From: Vibrio sp. S9_S30
Lineage (GTDB): Bacteria > Pseudomonadota > Gammaproteobacteria > Enterobacterales > Vibrionaceae
DNA length: 64,000 nt
Reading direction: 5' to 3'
Assembly (NCBI RefSeq): GCF_014694455.1
Contig: NZ_JAAUWT010000003.1
Location: 124,001 to 188,000, forward strand
Under the pieces are notes generated by a model, which ran no database searches, was not told the origin of the DNA, and saw only the letters and a program-made list of their open reading frames with translations. The translations under genes and the position numbers were made by a program. Of this stretch, positions 21,793-33,031 are shown in pieces; position 1 is the stretch's first letter; every line of letters starts with the position of its first letter.

Positions 21793-21846
21793 CTTCATTT
21801 GAATGACTTTTTCTTCATTTGAATGACTTTTTCTTCATTTGAATGA
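21787..21846 (+). repeat. Three perfect 20-bp tandem repeats
   Basis: The unit ctttttcttcatttgaatga occurs three times in a row without mismatch, starting inside the T-tract of the batD terminator. Perfect identity suggests recent duplication. Confidence 0.95.
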
Positions 21847-21947
21847 AAAGCGACGTTAGCTGTATTAGTACACGTTAGCCTATCGTCATTTCGCCAAGCT
21901 AAAAGACTGCGCTAAGTGAACAGATCGCGCTAAGCTGCCAGATCACG

Positions 21948-23207
21948 CTAGGCTGGCAGAATATCTTCCTTTTCAAACTGAACCGTCACGTGCACCATTC
22001 CATCCTTGGCGACAAAATCAAAATTCCAAAACTGTGTTTGGCATATCCTTTTCACCAACTCCAATCCTAAGCCAAAGCCGCTGGACTGACGCCCTTGGTA
22101 ATTCGCTGAGTTTGAGATACTGACAGCCCCATCTCCCACCTTAATTTCGACTTCTCCCTGTTCAGCATATTGAAACGCATTTCGAATGAGGTTACTCAGC
22201 ACGATATTCAGCAAATCAGAGTTCGCAGATAAGTGGCTCTCCCCCTGAACATTCACAGAGAGGGCTTTTTGCTGTCTTAGGTAACCTAAGTCTTCCACCA
22301 TCTGTTCACAGCACAACCGTAAATTTTTATCCGTTTTCTCTAGCGGTTGTCCAGACTCTCTGGCTAGCCATAACAAAGATTGCGTTAAAGACTGCATATT
22401 GTCCAAGGCATAGCGAGCACGTCTTAAAGGTCTTGAAGGGGGGATTTGCTCGTCGATGGTATCAAGAGACGCTTGCATGATGGCCAGTGGTGTACGCAAT
22501 TCGTGGCTTGCGTGTCGTAAAAACTGGGTTTCACGTTCGTTGAATCGGCTAACACGATCAATCGCGTCTTCCAATTGCTTAGCCAGTTCGTTTAGCTCCG
22601 TAAAACGATATTTTGGTCGAGGTTCTTCTTTGGACGTACCCAATGTCGATGCCCATCGATTAAGGTGCACAAAAGGCGCACCAATACTCCTCATCCACCA
22701 AAGTGCGACAAGGACCAAAATGGCAGAGAAACAAATCAAGGACCAAATGCTTTGCTCAATCACCGTGTTAGCAAATTCTTCAATGAGCCATTCAATGTCT
22801 TCCACTGGGTACTGGCTAAGGAGATAGACATGCTCTCCATTGCTGAGCAAGTGGGACATGATTGAAATATGGTATTCCTCACCGTTTATCTCTTTCACGA
22901 TTGCGGTTTCATCTTGCGCATGCACGTTCTCAGCTGATCCGAAGATTTCTTGGATATGATCGGGAAGGATTTCCCAGCTCCGATACACTTTGGTCGAGGA
23001 GAGCGTTGTCACGCTCGAATCTGGGTCTTTCTCTAAGTGGCGAACCATGGCTCGAACATCCATCCAAGCCGCCGTGTTAGAAACCTTTTCAAGGCTCAGC
23101 GAATACTGAACCATGGCGATAATGATCATATCGATCACAAGAAACAAACCAAAAAGAACCAACTTTTGCATCAGGTCCTTTTTTAAGGATATGGAGTACG
23201 CTTTCAT
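21948..23207 (-). CDS. Two-component sensor histidine kinase
   Basis: 419 residues. Membrane segments at about 12-33 and 155-172 flank a periplasmic sensor domain of some 120 residues. A short linker is followed by the dimerisation and phospho-acceptor domain (R-H-A-S-H-E-L-R-T-P-L-A-I-M, His near residue 236) and an ATPase domain with N-box N-L-I-R-N-A-F-Q-Y-A and G-box G-F-G-L-G-L-E. No recognised sensory fold, so the signal is unknown. The start overlaps the response regulator stop by four bases, so the two form one operon. Confidence 0.9.
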   Translation of the reverse strand: MKAYSISLKKDLMQKLVLFGLFLVIDMIIIAMVQYSLSLEKVSNTAAWMDVRAMVRHLEKDPDSSVTTLSSTKVYRSWEILPDHIQEIFGSAENVHAQDETAIVKEINGEEYHISIMSHLLSNGEHVYLLSQYPVEDIEWLIEEFANTVIEQSIWSLICFSAILVLVALWWMRSIGAPFVHLNRWASTLGTSKEEPRPKYRFTELNELAKQLEDAIDRVSRFNERETQFLRHASHELRTPLAIMQASLDTIDEQIPPSRPLRRARYALDNMQSLTQSLLWLARESGQPLEKTDKNLRLCCEQMVEDLGYLRQQKALSVNVQGESHLSANSDLLNIVLSNLIRNAFQYAEQGEVEIKVGDGAVSISNSANYQGRQSSGFGLGLELVKRICQTQFWNFDFVAKDGMVHVTVQFEKEDILPA

Positions 23208-23875
23208 TCCAATACCTTCACCTGTATACCAGCATTAATGCGAGTATGCAGCAGAGGAGAGCCAAACGGTTTGTCGAGCACCTTTCTCAAATTACTCAGC
23301 TGTACATTCAGGTTCCCCGGTTCAACGGGATCATCGGGCCAAACAGCATTTTCCAACTCGAGTCGTGGTACCACTCTGGGACTTTGTATCACCAAATAAT
23401 GAAGAATACGCCATCCAATGGGCGTCATTTTCAACCTTTTCCCTGCTCGATACGCTTCTTGTGCATTCAAATCCAGTTCCAAGTCGCCAATCGATAGATT
23501 ACTCGACAGATTGGGCTTCGTTCGCTTTGACAACGCCTGTAAGCGCGCCCAAACAACGGGCATCGGGCAAGGTTTCACAACAAAATCATCGACGCCACTC
23601 CGAAACCCTTCCAGCTCATCTTCCACCGTGTCGTAAGCCGTCATCATCAGAACAGGTGTATGCACACACGCTTCTCGCAGCATTCGGCATACCTCATACC
23701 CATCCATTTTGGGCATGTTTACATCCAATATAATGACATCCGTATCGCCTTGCAGAGCGAGCGACAAACCGCTTTGTCCGTTGTAAGCAAAATCACACTC
23801 CACACCTTTTAACTCTAAATAATCCGCCAGTGCACCAGCAAATTGGTTATCGTCATCAATGATTAAGACTTGCAT
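23204..23875 (-). CDS. OmpR-family response regulator
   Basis: 223 residues: receiver domain with acidic D-D-D-N pocket, phospho-acceptor Asp51 (I-I-L-D-V-N-M-P-K-M-D-G), conserved Thr in M-M-T-A-Y-D and Lys in F-V-V-K-P-C-P-M, followed by a winged-helix DNA-binding domain (L-T-... replaced by L-K-M-T-P-I-G-W-R-I-L-H-Y-L; N-L-N-V-Q-L-S-N-L-R-K-V-L). It is the partner of the kinase encoded next. The genes under its control are not apparent from the neighbourhood. Confidence 0.92.
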   Translation of the reverse strand: MQVLIIDDDNQFAGALADYLELKGVECDFAYNGQSGLSLALQGDTDVIILDVNMPKMDGYEVCRMLREACVHTPVLMMTAYDTVEDELEGFRSGVDDFVVKPCPMPVVWARLQALSKRTKPNLSSNLSIGDLELDLNAQEAYRAGKRLKMTPIGWRILHYLVIQSPRVVPRLELENAVWPDDPVEPGNLNVQLSNLRKVLDKPFGSPLLHTRINAGIQVKVLE

Positions 23876-24127
23876 GTTTTCCCCTCGTCCCTTTCTTTCG
23901 GCACGTTACTTGTACTCTGTCTTTCTGAGTCACTTTAAGACACAAAATTTAGCCGAAAAACTAGCATGTAAACGATTAATATGATCTTAAGTTTACAGGC
24001 TTCCCAATGTGGGCGAGTAACCAAATACTGGGAATGCGACAGGACACAATCAGAGAACGACCTTTCGATTACGTATCGAGCAACATGCCGTTAACTCACT
24101 CTGTGTTTAGCCATAATGGAGATTCAA

Positions 24128-26152
24128 TTATGCAGACTCTTGCTTGTCTTGAAGATCAAGTTGCAGCGGTACGGAGATCACAAACTCAGCTCCGTGACCA
24201 CGCTCGGAAGTGCATTCAATTTTTCCTTTCAAAAGCTGGTTAACAATGTTGTAGATGATATGGGCTCCTAACCCACTGCCGCCTTTTCCTCGCTTAGTGG
24301 TGATAAACGGTTCAAATATGCGCTTAAGTATGGCGTCATCAACCCCCTGTCCGGTGTCTTTGTAGCGGATAATCAAGTTGTCTTCATCCGTAGACACGTG
24401 AATAAAGATGTTTCTATCGCCACTCCATTCATCAAAACCGTGTCGAATACTATTGGCAATAAGATTGGTGTAAATTTGAATGTAACAGCTCGGATAACTT
24501 TCAATATGAATATTATCTGGGCAATCCACTTCCACGCTGACCCGAGCCACTTTAAGCTCATGAGACAGTGAGAGCAGCACTTTCTCTAAGTTTTCTTTTA
24601 CGTAAAATGGATAGACGGATTCGCTACTCTGATCAACGGCGACCTGTTTGAAACTTGAAACCAATTGCTCTGCCCGAGATAGGTTTGAGGTAAGGATGTG
24701 AGCCGATTCTTTTAGCGACTCTATCGCGCCTGAAAACTGCGCCTTAGACAATTTCCCCGTTTCAAAGCCCGTTTTCAGTACATTGATTTTTTCATCGATA
24801 AAGCTTGTTGCTGTAACGCTGATCCCAAGTGGCGTATTAATCTCGTGCGCCACGCCTCCCACCAAGCTACCCAGCGATGCCATTTTCTCTGCTTCAATCA
24901 ACGATTCTTGCGTCTCTTCGAGCTTACTAAGCGTATCGGAAAGTTCATGATTCGCTTGCTCTAATGAGCGTGTTCTGTCTTTGACTTTTTGCTCTAACTC
25001 TCGGTTTAACGCCATCAGTTGGTTTTCCGCATTCGTTAAATCGGTAACGTCTATACCAAAACACATGACTCGTTTTTGTTCTTTATTTTCAACAACACGC
25101 CACTGTAAAAATCGTTGTGTTCCGAGTGTGTCTCTCATCGTGAAAATCAGCTCAAATTCGGGAATGTTTTGAATCAAATTGTTCTCGCATTCCTTATCAA
25201 CGTCATCATCCACAAAATACTCAAACCAACTTTTACCGATGAGCTCTCGCTCTTCTATTCCAAGGAGTATTTCCACTTCAGAGTTAACCAATTGAATTTC
25301 AAATGCGTCGTTTAACGAACAAATTAAGGAAGGAGAGGATTGTATAATCACACGAGTAAAGTCGCGTTCATATTCAAGCTGATCGTTTATCTTTTTGCGC
25401 TTGCTCAACTCGGAATCAATGCGATGATACAAAGCATTAATAGACTCAACTAACGTATCCAGCTCGTCTTTGTGTGTCTCTCTATCCAAACTCAGCAAAT
25501 CACCAGGTTCGTGATTGTCTAGTTTTTGTCCTTGTACGAAAGAGGAAATGCGATTGATGTGCTTGATAACAACATGATAAACCACATACAAAACGCACAT
25601 GGCGACGAGGAAAATTTTCAGTATTTGCGTTTGAAGAATAATAATCGATTTTTCCCAAAGCTTGCTGTAAATCAAATGATAGGAAGCTTCGATTTTCAAC
25701 ACACCCACTTTTGCGTCCTTGTAGACCAAATCGTGGAGGTGGCTTATTTCGCTGAGTGGATTTTTTTCACCAATTTCCACCACAGGGTTAAGCACACCAT
25801 TGTGAAATGAATAGATACCTACGTACTGAACGCTCGGTACGTTTAAGATGCCATTGGCTTGCATAACCATCTGCTCTTCGTCCAAGTTCCATAAGCTATT
25901 AGAGATAGAAGACGTTAAGCTTTGCTCCACCGAAATGATGGACGTTTGTAGAAGTTGAACTTCTTTTTTATAGTCCCAGTAAAGTTGAATAACCGTAATC
26001 GTAATTGCCAGTACCGATGTACATAACACAATATAAATAAGCAAACGAACAGCAAAGCTATGGCTGTTCATTGTCCTTAATGTTGAAATGATCCCATCAG
26101 ACTTTCGCTGGTGAGAAATATCTGAATTATGATTAGGAGCATCGGAACTCAT
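24128..26152 (-). CDS. PAS-containing sensor histidine kinase
   Basis: 674 residues. Membrane segments at about 33-54 and 175-198 enclose a periplasmic domain; then a linker with coiled coil, a PAS domain (about 270-380: V-I-I-Q-S-S-P-S-L-I-C-S-L-N), a second coiled coil (L-N-R-E-L-E-Q-K-V-K-D-R-T), a HisKA domain (L-V-G-G-V-A-H-E-I-N-T-P-L-G) and an ATPase domain with G-K-G-G-S-G-L-G-A-H. The H-E-I-N-T-P-L-G type is common in kinases that feed response regulators with non-DNA-binding outputs. It is divergent from the HD-GYP regulator gene by about 340 bases, and that protein is the natural candidate partner (inference). Confidence 0.9.
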   Translation of the reverse strand: MSSDAPNHNSDISHQRKSDGIISTLRTMNSHSFAVRLLIYIVLCTSVLAITITVIQLYWDYKKEVQLLQTSIISVEQSLTSSISNSLWNLDEEQMVMQANGILNVPSVQYVGIYSFHNGVLNPVVEIGEKNPLSEISHLHDLVYKDAKVGVLKIEASYHLIYSKLWEKSIIILQTQILKIFLVAMCVLYVVYHVVIKHINRISSFVQGQKLDNHEPGDLLSLDRETHKDELDTLVESINALYHRIDSELSKRKKINDQLEYERDFTRVIIQSSPSLICSLNDAFEIQLVNSEVEILLGIEERELIGKSWFEYFVDDDVDKECENNLIQNIPEFELIFTMRDTLGTQRFLQWRVVENKEQKRVMCFGIDVTDLTNAENQLMALNRELEQKVKDRTRSLEQANHELSDTLSKLEETQESLIEAEKMASLGSLVGGVAHEINTPLGISVTATSFIDEKINVLKTGFETGKLSKAQFSGAIESLKESAHILTSNLSRAEQLVSSFKQVAVDQSSESVYPFYVKENLEKVLLSLSHELKVARVSVEVDCPDNIHIESYPSCYIQIYTNLIANSIRHGFDEWSGDRNIFIHVSTDEDNLIIRYKDTGQGVDDAILKRIFEPFITTKRGKGGSGLGAHIIYNIVNQLLKGKIECTSERGHGAEFVISVPLQLDLQDKQESA

Positions 26153-26494
26153 CGACTGGCCTCATTTAACCCAATAAACCAAATGCATCTGGCTGATTAA
26201 CTTAAACATAGTTAAAGTTCAAACAATCGAATATAGCTGTCTCGACACTTGGTGTTTTATCTAGTATAGACAGTGAAATTAGATTGTCTTGATCTCGTAG
26301 GCAAACGTCCTGCGCAATCAGAGAAAACCTGCATTCAATGTTGTTACTTCGCTATCCATTAGAATTTGTGCTTTAAATTCAAACTTTGTCTACACTTATC
26401 TCAGACGAATGATGTTTTGCGCCGCCTTTTTCTCTCCGCTTTGGATGCAGAGGGTGTACGTAAAATGAAGATAAATTGTGTTATGAGGTCAATG

Positions 26495-28012
26495 ATGGGA
26501 AATGATGATCAATTCCTCTTTTCAGATCATGAAGAAGAATCGGAAGTAGAAGAACGAGAGACATGGAAGGTCTTAATCGTCGATGACGATGCCGACATTC
26601 ATAAAGTGACCGAATTTGTTCTTAACGATTTCGAATATCTGGGAAAAAAACTCAACTTTTTAAATGCCTACTCCGCAGCAGAAGCGAAAGAGGTCTTTTT
26701 AGAACACGATGATATTGCGGTGGTATTTCTCGATGTTGTCATGGAGTCAAACCATGCTGGGCTTGATCTCGTAGACTGGTTACGTGTAGAGCAAGGGAAC
26801 AAAACCAGCAGAATCATTTTACGCACAGGTCAGCCTGGCGATGCGCCCGAATCCGAAGTGATCAAAAAGTACGAAATTAATGATTATAAAAATAAAACCG
26901 AACTCACGGCAACGAAGTTAAATACTACCCTTTGTAGCGCTTTGCGTTCTTACCGTGACATCATGGTGATCGAAAATACGAAGAAAGGGCTCAAAACCAT
27001 TATCGATGCTTCGGCGTCCATTTTAGTTGAGGGGGATGGGGGTCATTGGCTGGACGGAGTACTTTCTCAACTGTCTGCTTTGTTGCATCTGGGCGAAGTG
27101 CATGCGTTCAATTTTGCCGCACAAGAAGTTGAAGGGAAATGGAAGGTCGTCGCTTCTTCAAAAGGGGGTGAAGGGCTGATTGGTAAAGAACTAGACGAGT
27201 TCATTTCATGCTCCGTTGACGATGTAACCACAACGAAAGATCGCTTTATTCAGGTTAAAGACGAAGAGTTTCTGATCCCAGTTAAAGTGAATAAAAGCGT
27301 TGGATTATTAGTGGTGCACTGCCCTAAAAGCAGCCTTGATGAGAACATTGAAATACTGGACATATTCATCCGTAATATCACTATCGCGTACGAAAAAGTC
27401 ATTTTACTCAATGAAGTTCGCGATACTCAAAAAGAGATTGCCTATCGCCTTGGGGAAGTGGTGGAAACACGCTCGAAAGAATCTGGGAGCCACGTTAAAC
27501 GGGTGGCGGAAATATCCCGCTTTCTCGCCTCAAAATATGGCTTACCATCAGAGCAATGCGAAAAGATAAAACTCGCCTCGCCGTTGCACGATATTGGCAA
27601 AATTGCCATTCCCGATGCGGTACTCAATAAACCCGGCAAACTCGATGCGGATGAGTGGATTACCATGATGTCCCATGCCAGTGTGGGGGCAGAAATTCTA
27701 CGCAGTTCTAACTTGGAAATATTGAATATTGCGGCGAATATTGCGGGTCACCATCACGAAAAATGGGATGGGTCGGGTTACCCCAATCACACTTCAGGCG
27801 AGTCGATTCCTATCGAGGCTCGTATCACCGCAATCGCGGACGTCTTTGACGCCCTAGCGTCCAAACGTTGCTATAAAGACCCATGGTCGAGTGAAAAAAT
27901 ATTTGAATTATTCCAACAAGAATCAGGAAAACACTTCGATCCTAAGCTCACCGGAATTTTCCTTGAAAACTTCGATGAACTACAAAGCATACGAGGGTCC
28001 TTTCCCGACTAG
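26495..28012 (+). CDS. Response regulator with DUF3369 and HD-GYP c-di-GMP phosphodiesterase domains
   Basis: 505 residues from the chosen start. A receiver domain (L-I-V-D-D-D-A-D-I-H-K-V; V-V-F-L-D-V-V-M-E) is followed by a DUF3369 sensory-like domain (about 150-300) and an HD-GYP domain with H-D-I-G-K-I-A-I-P-D, H-H-E-K-W-D-G-S-G-Y-P and D-V-F-D-A-L, the full set of metal and substrate residues. It should hydrolyse c-di-GMP when phosphorylated. The open frame begins at 26366, but ATG 26495 has GAGG six bases upstream and gives the N-terminus G-N-D-D-Q-F-L-F-S-D usual in DUF3369 proteins. The HD-GYP activity would oppose the VpsT-like regulators elsewhere in the window. Confidence 0.92.
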   Translation: MGNDDQFLFSDHEEESEVEERETWKVLIVDDDADIHKVTEFVLNDFEYLGKKLNFLNAYSAAEAKEVFLEHDDIAVVFLDVVMESNHAGLDLVDWLRVEQGNKTSRIILRTGQPGDAPESEVIKKYEINDYKNKTELTATKLNTTLCSALRSYRDIMVIENTKKGLKTIIDASASILVEGDGGHWLDGVLSQLSALLHLGEVHAFNFAAQEVEGKWKVVASSKGGEGLIGKELDEFISCSVDDVTTTKDRFIQVKDEEFLIPVKVNKSVGLLVVHCPKSSLDENIEILDIFIRNITIAYEKVILLNEVRDTQKEIAYRLGEVVETRSKESGSHVKRVAEISRFLASKYGLPSEQCEKIKLASPLHDIGKIAIPDAVLNKPGKLDADEWITMMSHASVGAEILRSSNLEILNIAANIAGHHHEKWDGSGYPNHTSGESIPIEARITAIADVFDALASKRCYKDPWSSEKIFELFQQESGKHFDPKLTGIFLENFDELQSIRGSFPD

Positions 28013-29323
<1,311 letters not shown>

Positions 29324-29400
29324 TTAGAATGTGCGACGTTAGCGTTACCCTCAGGCAAGGATTCGTTGACTTTTGCAACATCAAAAGTAGGCTTCATTCG

Positions 29401-30294
29401 CTAAGACAGGAAATGATCCACCAACAACGCCACAAATAAGAACATCAATTGATAAATAGAGAAGATGAACGTACTCATCGCATCGCCGTCTTCCTGATGG
29501 TATTTCAGCTTCCACGCCTTGTAGATAAATCCTGCACTTAAAAAGCTCGACACCACTAGGTACAGCAAACCACTCATTCCCACCAAAACTGGGAATAGGC
29601 ACGCAATGGCTAGGAGGATGGTGTACAACAGGATGCTGGTTTTGGTGTACTCCACACCATGGGTCACTGGCAACATGGGAATATCCGCACGTGAATAATC
29701 GTCTTTCCTGTGTATGGCTAACGCCCAAAAATGGGGAGGGGTCCAAATAAAGATGATCATCACTAGCAGCCAAGCATGAGAATGCAATTCATTGGTGACC
29801 GCCGTCCACCCAAGCAAAGGAGGCATAGCACCAGCAATTCCGGCTATCACGATATTTTGGGGCGTCGCTCGCTTTAAATACAAGGTGTACACCAACGCGT
29901 AGCCAATCAAGCTCGCCATCGTCAGCCACGCCGTCAATTCATTCACCCACCAATACAGCGCCACAAACCCTGCTATACCGAGCGCGATGGCAAAGACAAA
30001 CGCATTAACGGCTTTTACGTGCCCTGAAGGTAAAGGGCGTTGATAGGTTCTGGCCATGATGGCATCAATTCGGCGATCAATCAGATGGTTAAACGCCGCC
30101 GCGCTCGACGCCATTAAACCAATGCCCGCTAAGGCGACCAATGCCGTAACAAGGGGAAATTGTTCTTTTGTTGCCAAAATCATCCCGACGACGGCGGTCA
30201 GTAGCATCAAAGCAACCACTTTAGGTTTCGTGAGCTTGTAATAATCCTGCCACGACGCGCCGTCTATTCCTGCTCTAGAAAGAGATTTATCCAT
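29401..30294 (-). CDS. ctaB: Protoheme IX farnesyltransferase (heme O synthase) CtaB
   Basis: 297 residues, nine or so membrane segments, UbiA-superfamily prenyltransferase. The two Asp-rich motifs are present: [15 protein letters not shown] near residue 70 and a later R-K-D-D-Y-S-R-A-D. It converts heme B to heme O with farnesyl diphosphate for the aa3 oxidase encoded upstream. The ATG at 30292-30294 lies two bases after the ctaA stop with GAGGG upstream, and gives the normal N-terminus; the longer frame to 30372 would overlap ctaA. Last gene of its transcript. Confidence 0.94.
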   Translation of the reverse strand: MDKSLSRAGIDGASWQDYYKLTKPKVVALMLLTAVVGMILATKEQFPLVTALVALAGIGLMASSAAAFNHLIDRRIDAIMARTYQRPLPSGHVKAVNAFVFAIALGIAGFVALYWWVNELTAWLTMASLIGYALVYTLYLKRATPQNIVIAGIAGAMPPLLGWTAVTNELHSHAWLLVMIIFIWTPPHFWALAIHRKDDYSRADIPMLPVTHGVEYTKTSILLYTILLAIACLFPVLVGMSGLLYLVVSSFLSAGFIYKAWKLKYHQEDGDAMSTFIFSIYQLMFLFVALLVDHFLS

Positions 30295-30296
30295 AC

Positions 30297-31379
30297 TCAA
30301 AGCCCTCGCTCTTGTTCCATAAGAGGTGGTGACACACTGCGCCACACATGGAAATTGATGTAAATCGTACACAACAGTAGAAGTACTGCACCAAGGTTAT
30401 GTGCCACCGCTACCGGTAATGGGAGGTTTAATAAAACGTTACTCATACCCAGTCCAACTTGGGCGATGAGTAACACCATCAACATAAACGCACCTTTACG
30501 AAGCTGAATATGCGGTTGCTGAAACAACTGAAAAGCCAATCCTATCAGCACGACAGAAGTGACAGCAGCGCCTATTCTATGGGTCACATGAATGGTCATT
30601 CTTGCCCCATAATCCAACACCCCAAATTCATAATTCGTGTGCCCTTCTTGCCTAAAATCAAAGGCCTGAGAAAAGTTCAAATAGCCAACCCAATCCCCTT
30701 CACAAATGGGTAATTCCGTGCACATCAACGCCGCGTAATTGGAAGACGTCCATCCCCCAAGAAAAATCTGGAAAACCACCACCACCAGCGCAAAGGAAGC
30801 CAGAAACTTCAGTATCGGCGTATTAACGACTATAGGCTCATACGGAGACCTTACTGAAGACGGGGATCCATTACTTACCGTAAACTGCACCACGTCATTG
30901 TGTTCAAAGCCCAATTCTTGTTTGAGACGGCAGTAGAGCAAAAACAGCAAGCTGAACAAGGCAAACCCACCCATTAAATGCAACATGACAATGGCTGGCA
31001 TCAACTTAAGTGTGACCGTCCACATGCCTAACGCCGCCTGAAAAACAATTAATAGCGACAGTGAAACCGGAATCACGCGCCCACCGTAGCGAGACTTAAG
31101 CGTTAAATAGCTGATGGCGAAAACAACCAACCCAAGCGTTCCTGCCAAATAGCGATGAATCATCTCTAGCCAGGCTTTATACGGCTCGACGGTGTTGTCT
31201 GGATAGAGCTGTTTGGCGGTAGATAGCGCTTTGTCTGAAGAAGGCACACTAAGATGACCGTAACAACCTGGCCAGTCTGGACAACCAAGCCCCGCGTCCG
31301 CAAGCCGGGTATACGCGCCCATTAAGATAACCAAAAAGGTCAGAATCAGGCTTACTTGAATCAGTCTGATGATGTTCAT
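30297..31379 (-). CDS. ctaA: Heme A synthase CtaA (COX15 type)
   Basis: 360 residues, eight membrane segments. The first helix pair carries [18 protein letters not shown] and [10 protein letters not shown], the heme-ligand and substrate region of COX15/CtaA; a second set ([18 protein letters not shown]) follows, as expected for the internally duplicated fold. An extended loop with cysteine pair (C-T-E-L-P-I-C-E-G) is present. It oxidises the heme O methyl group to heme A. Operon with the genes on either side. Confidence 0.94.
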   Translation of the reverse strand: MNIIRLIQVSLILTFLVILMGAYTRLADAGLGCPDWPGCYGHLSVPSSDKALSTAKQLYPDNTVEPYKAWLEMIHRYLAGTLGLVVFAISYLTLKSRYGGRVIPVSLSLLIVFQAALGMWTVTLKLMPAIVMLHLMGGFALFSLLFLLYCRLKQELGFEHNDVVQFTVSNGSPSSVRSPYEPIVVNTPILKFLASFALVVVVFQIFLGGWTSSNYAALMCTELPICEGDWVGYLNFSQAFDFRQEGHTNYEFGVLDYGARMTIHVTHRIGAAVTSVVLIGLAFQLFQQPHIQLRKGAFMLMVLLIAQVGLGMSNVLLNLPLPVAVAHNLGAVLLLLCTIYINFHVWRSVSPPLMEQERGL

Positions 31380-31398
31380 ACGCGCCCCCTATCCTTGT

Positions 31399-31989
31399 TT
31401 ACCCCACGCGAGACAATTTCAATAGCTTCTTAAAGTCGGCGATTAACCCCTTACTTTGTTGCACCAATTGATCGGGATTGGTTTGTGTCGGGTGATTGGT
31501 TTGTGTTGGGTAATGCATAACCAACTGACCTCGTGGGTCCACGATGATGTATTCGTTCTGGTTAAAATCGGATAGAAATTTGTCGCTGGATATCACGCGA
31601 TTAAAGCGGTAATCCTGCAAGACCGACGTATCACTATTGGGTTGAATGTAAACGGTTGGCGTCACACGTTCTTGATACTTCCCTAGCGACACATAACTTT
31701 GCTGCAATAAATGCAACTGCTGACGGCATAACGCATTGCATTCCTGTGGAAGTACGTAACCCAGTAGCCATTGCTTTTCTGATGTTGAGCTCATGGAATA
31801 GTCGGTTAAGTAACTTTCTGGCTCGATCAAAACCCCTTGATTGGTCACTCCCGGTTGATACCAATTCATTTCCAAAATGACTTTAGCGACGATGGCAGGC
31901 ATCGCAAACAACCCCACCAGCGCAAGTAAAATGAGACGCCCACGCTTCACATTGGGTGCGGACTCTCTATCCATGTTTTGAACTGTCAT
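31399..31989 (-). CDS. Cytochrome-oxidase-cluster membrane-anchored thioredoxin-like protein
   Basis: 196 residues. One N-terminal membrane segment (about 19-40) and an extracytoplasmic domain with Q-E-C-N-A-L-C-R-Q, a C-x(3)-C pair reminiscent of the copper-binding motif of SCO proteins, then Y-I-I-V-D-P-R-G-Q-L-V-M-H-Y as in SCO/thioredoxin folds. Proteins of this kind are regular members of gammaproteobacterial cta clusters between SURF1 and ctaA; a role in copper handling or CuA assembly is inference. Near the end an 18-bp duplication (31474-31509) repeats the peptide P-T-Q-T-N-H. ATG 31989 has GGGAG upstream and overlaps the SURF1 gene by 23 bases. Confidence 0.85.
   Translation of the reverse strand: MTVQNMDRESAPNVKRGRLILLALVGLFAMPAIVAKVILEMNWYQPGVTNQGVLIEPESYLTDYSMSSTSEKQWLLGYVLPQECNALCRQQLHLLQQSYVSLGKYQERVTPTVYIQPNSDTSVLQDYRFNRVISSDKFLSDFNQNEYIIVDPRGQLVMHYPTQTNHPTQTNPDQLVQQSKGLIADFKKLLKLSRVG
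31474..31509 (-). repeat. In-frame 18-bp tandem duplication
   Basis: gggattggtttgtgtcgg followed by gtgattggtttgtgttgg, encoding a repeated H-P-T-Q-T-N peptide near the C-terminus of the cta-cluster protein. Confidence 0.85.
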
Positions 31990-32788
31990 TGTTTTCTCCC
32001 TTGGGTATCAAGCGAATATTGAGTGCGTTAAGCAACACCATCACCATAATGAGCGCAAAAACGAAGGCCATCGAAAACCATTGCAATGCATACCCAAAGT
32101 GTTTTTGAGAAGACATTGGAACCGGGCGCCATGGCTGAGGGTATTCCAGGTTTAAGTTGCTGGGTTGAACAACAAAAGGCAGTAAAGGCAAACCAAGCTC
32201 TCCCTCCAATGCCGCGATATTCAGGTTTTGAATGCGTTTGGGCCACCCGTTTTCAGCATGAAGCTCGTCGCTAATGGGGTTGCTTTGTCGCTGATACACC
32301 CTCCCTTCCAGCGAAACGGATTGGGTGAGCTCTGTAAAGCTTGGGAATACTCGACGATCATTACCCGCCTTTACAAAGCCGAGTTCGACCAATACATAAC
32401 GTCCATTCCCCTGATAACCCGACGTCACTTTCACAGGCTGAAGGAGCACATACCCCACCTGCCCATTCCAAACTTGGTTATCAAGCAAAAAAGTGCGATG
32501 AGAAACAGGCATGACATCCATTTTCACTTTGGTTCCCGTCAGGTTTTGTTGATCATCACTAAAATGTTGACTCTCAAGCGATGCGCTCGCCCTATCGAGC
32601 ACAGCATCGAGAGGCTCCGGCACCATCGTTGCACGTTGTGCCAATGCCTTTTCATAGCTTAACTTTTGCTCACCACGTCCCATTTGCCAAAAGCCCAACT
32701 TGATCAAGAGCGTAAATACCACCAAAGTGAGCACTAAGGCGAACCAAAATGTTGGTTTCAACGTCAACGCAACCCAGGGAGACACCAT
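31967..32788 (-). CDS. SURF1-family cytochrome oxidase assembly protein
   Basis: 273 residues with the chosen start. Two membrane segments, near residues 14-35 and 238-258, enclose a periplasmic domain containing G-F-W-Q-M-G-R-G-E-Q-K, W-N-G-Q-V-G-Y-V-L-L-Q-P, V-L-V-E-L-G-F-V-K-A-G and the C-terminal H-F-G-Y-A-L-Q-W-F-S-M-A, all SURF1 hallmarks. SURF1 assists heme A insertion into subunit I. The ATG at 32786-32788 has GTGAGG five bases upstream, better than the longer frame to 32881. This start codon overlaps head to head with that of the plus-strand DUF2909 gene inside the palindrome ccatgg. Confidence 0.9.
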   Translation of the reverse strand: MVSPWVALTLKPTFWFALVLTLVVFTLLIKLGFWQMGRGEQKLSYEKALAQRATMVPEPLDAVLDRASASLESQHFSDDQQNLTGTKVKMDVMPVSHRTFLLDNQVWNGQVGYVLLQPVKVTSGYQGNGRYVLVELGFVKAGNDRRVFPSFTELTQSVSLEGRVYQRQSNPISDELHAENGWPKRIQNLNIAALEGELGLPLLPFVVQPSNLNLEYPQPWRPVPMSSQKHFGYALQWFSMAFVFALIMVMVLLNALNIRLIPKGENNDSSKHG

Positions 32789-33002
32789 GGCAGCCTCACT
32801 GTTTAAACTCGTTCTGGTCTTGACACTTTGTTTCATTATCTTCAACCTTGGTCGCGCTTTAGTGGTGATGGTGAAAGGCAAAAGCGATAAGCCTGCCAGT
32901 CACTTCTTGGGTCGCCGCTTGATTTTCTCCGCTTTGGTTATCGTATTTTTACTCATTGCGCTTCAGGCGGGTTGGATTGAACCCAACCCTAGACCTTACT
33001 AA
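32787..33002 (+). CDS. DUF2909 small twin-transmembrane protein
   Basis: 71 residues with two membrane segments (about 5-25 and 45-62) and a short basic loop, M-V-K-G-K-S-D-K. This is the DUF2909 pattern seen in cta clusters, where it sits between ctaE and SURF1 on the opposite strand. Function unknown; association with oxidase assembly is by neighbourhood. The start ATG 32787 has GGGAG upstream. The longer frame to 32700 would run through the SURF1 N-terminus and was rejected. Confidence 0.82.
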   Translation: MAASLFKLVLVLTLCFIIFNLGRALVVMVKGKSDKPASHFLGRRLIFSALVIVFLLIALQAGWIEPNPRPY

Positions 33003-33031
33003 CGCGGTCGGTATTTAGAACACGTTCTTTG

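Noticed and set aside
24007..24243. Plus-strand open frame of 78 codons
   Set aside because: It overlaps the end of the PAS kinase gene on the other strand, and its codons mirror that gene; no ribosome site.
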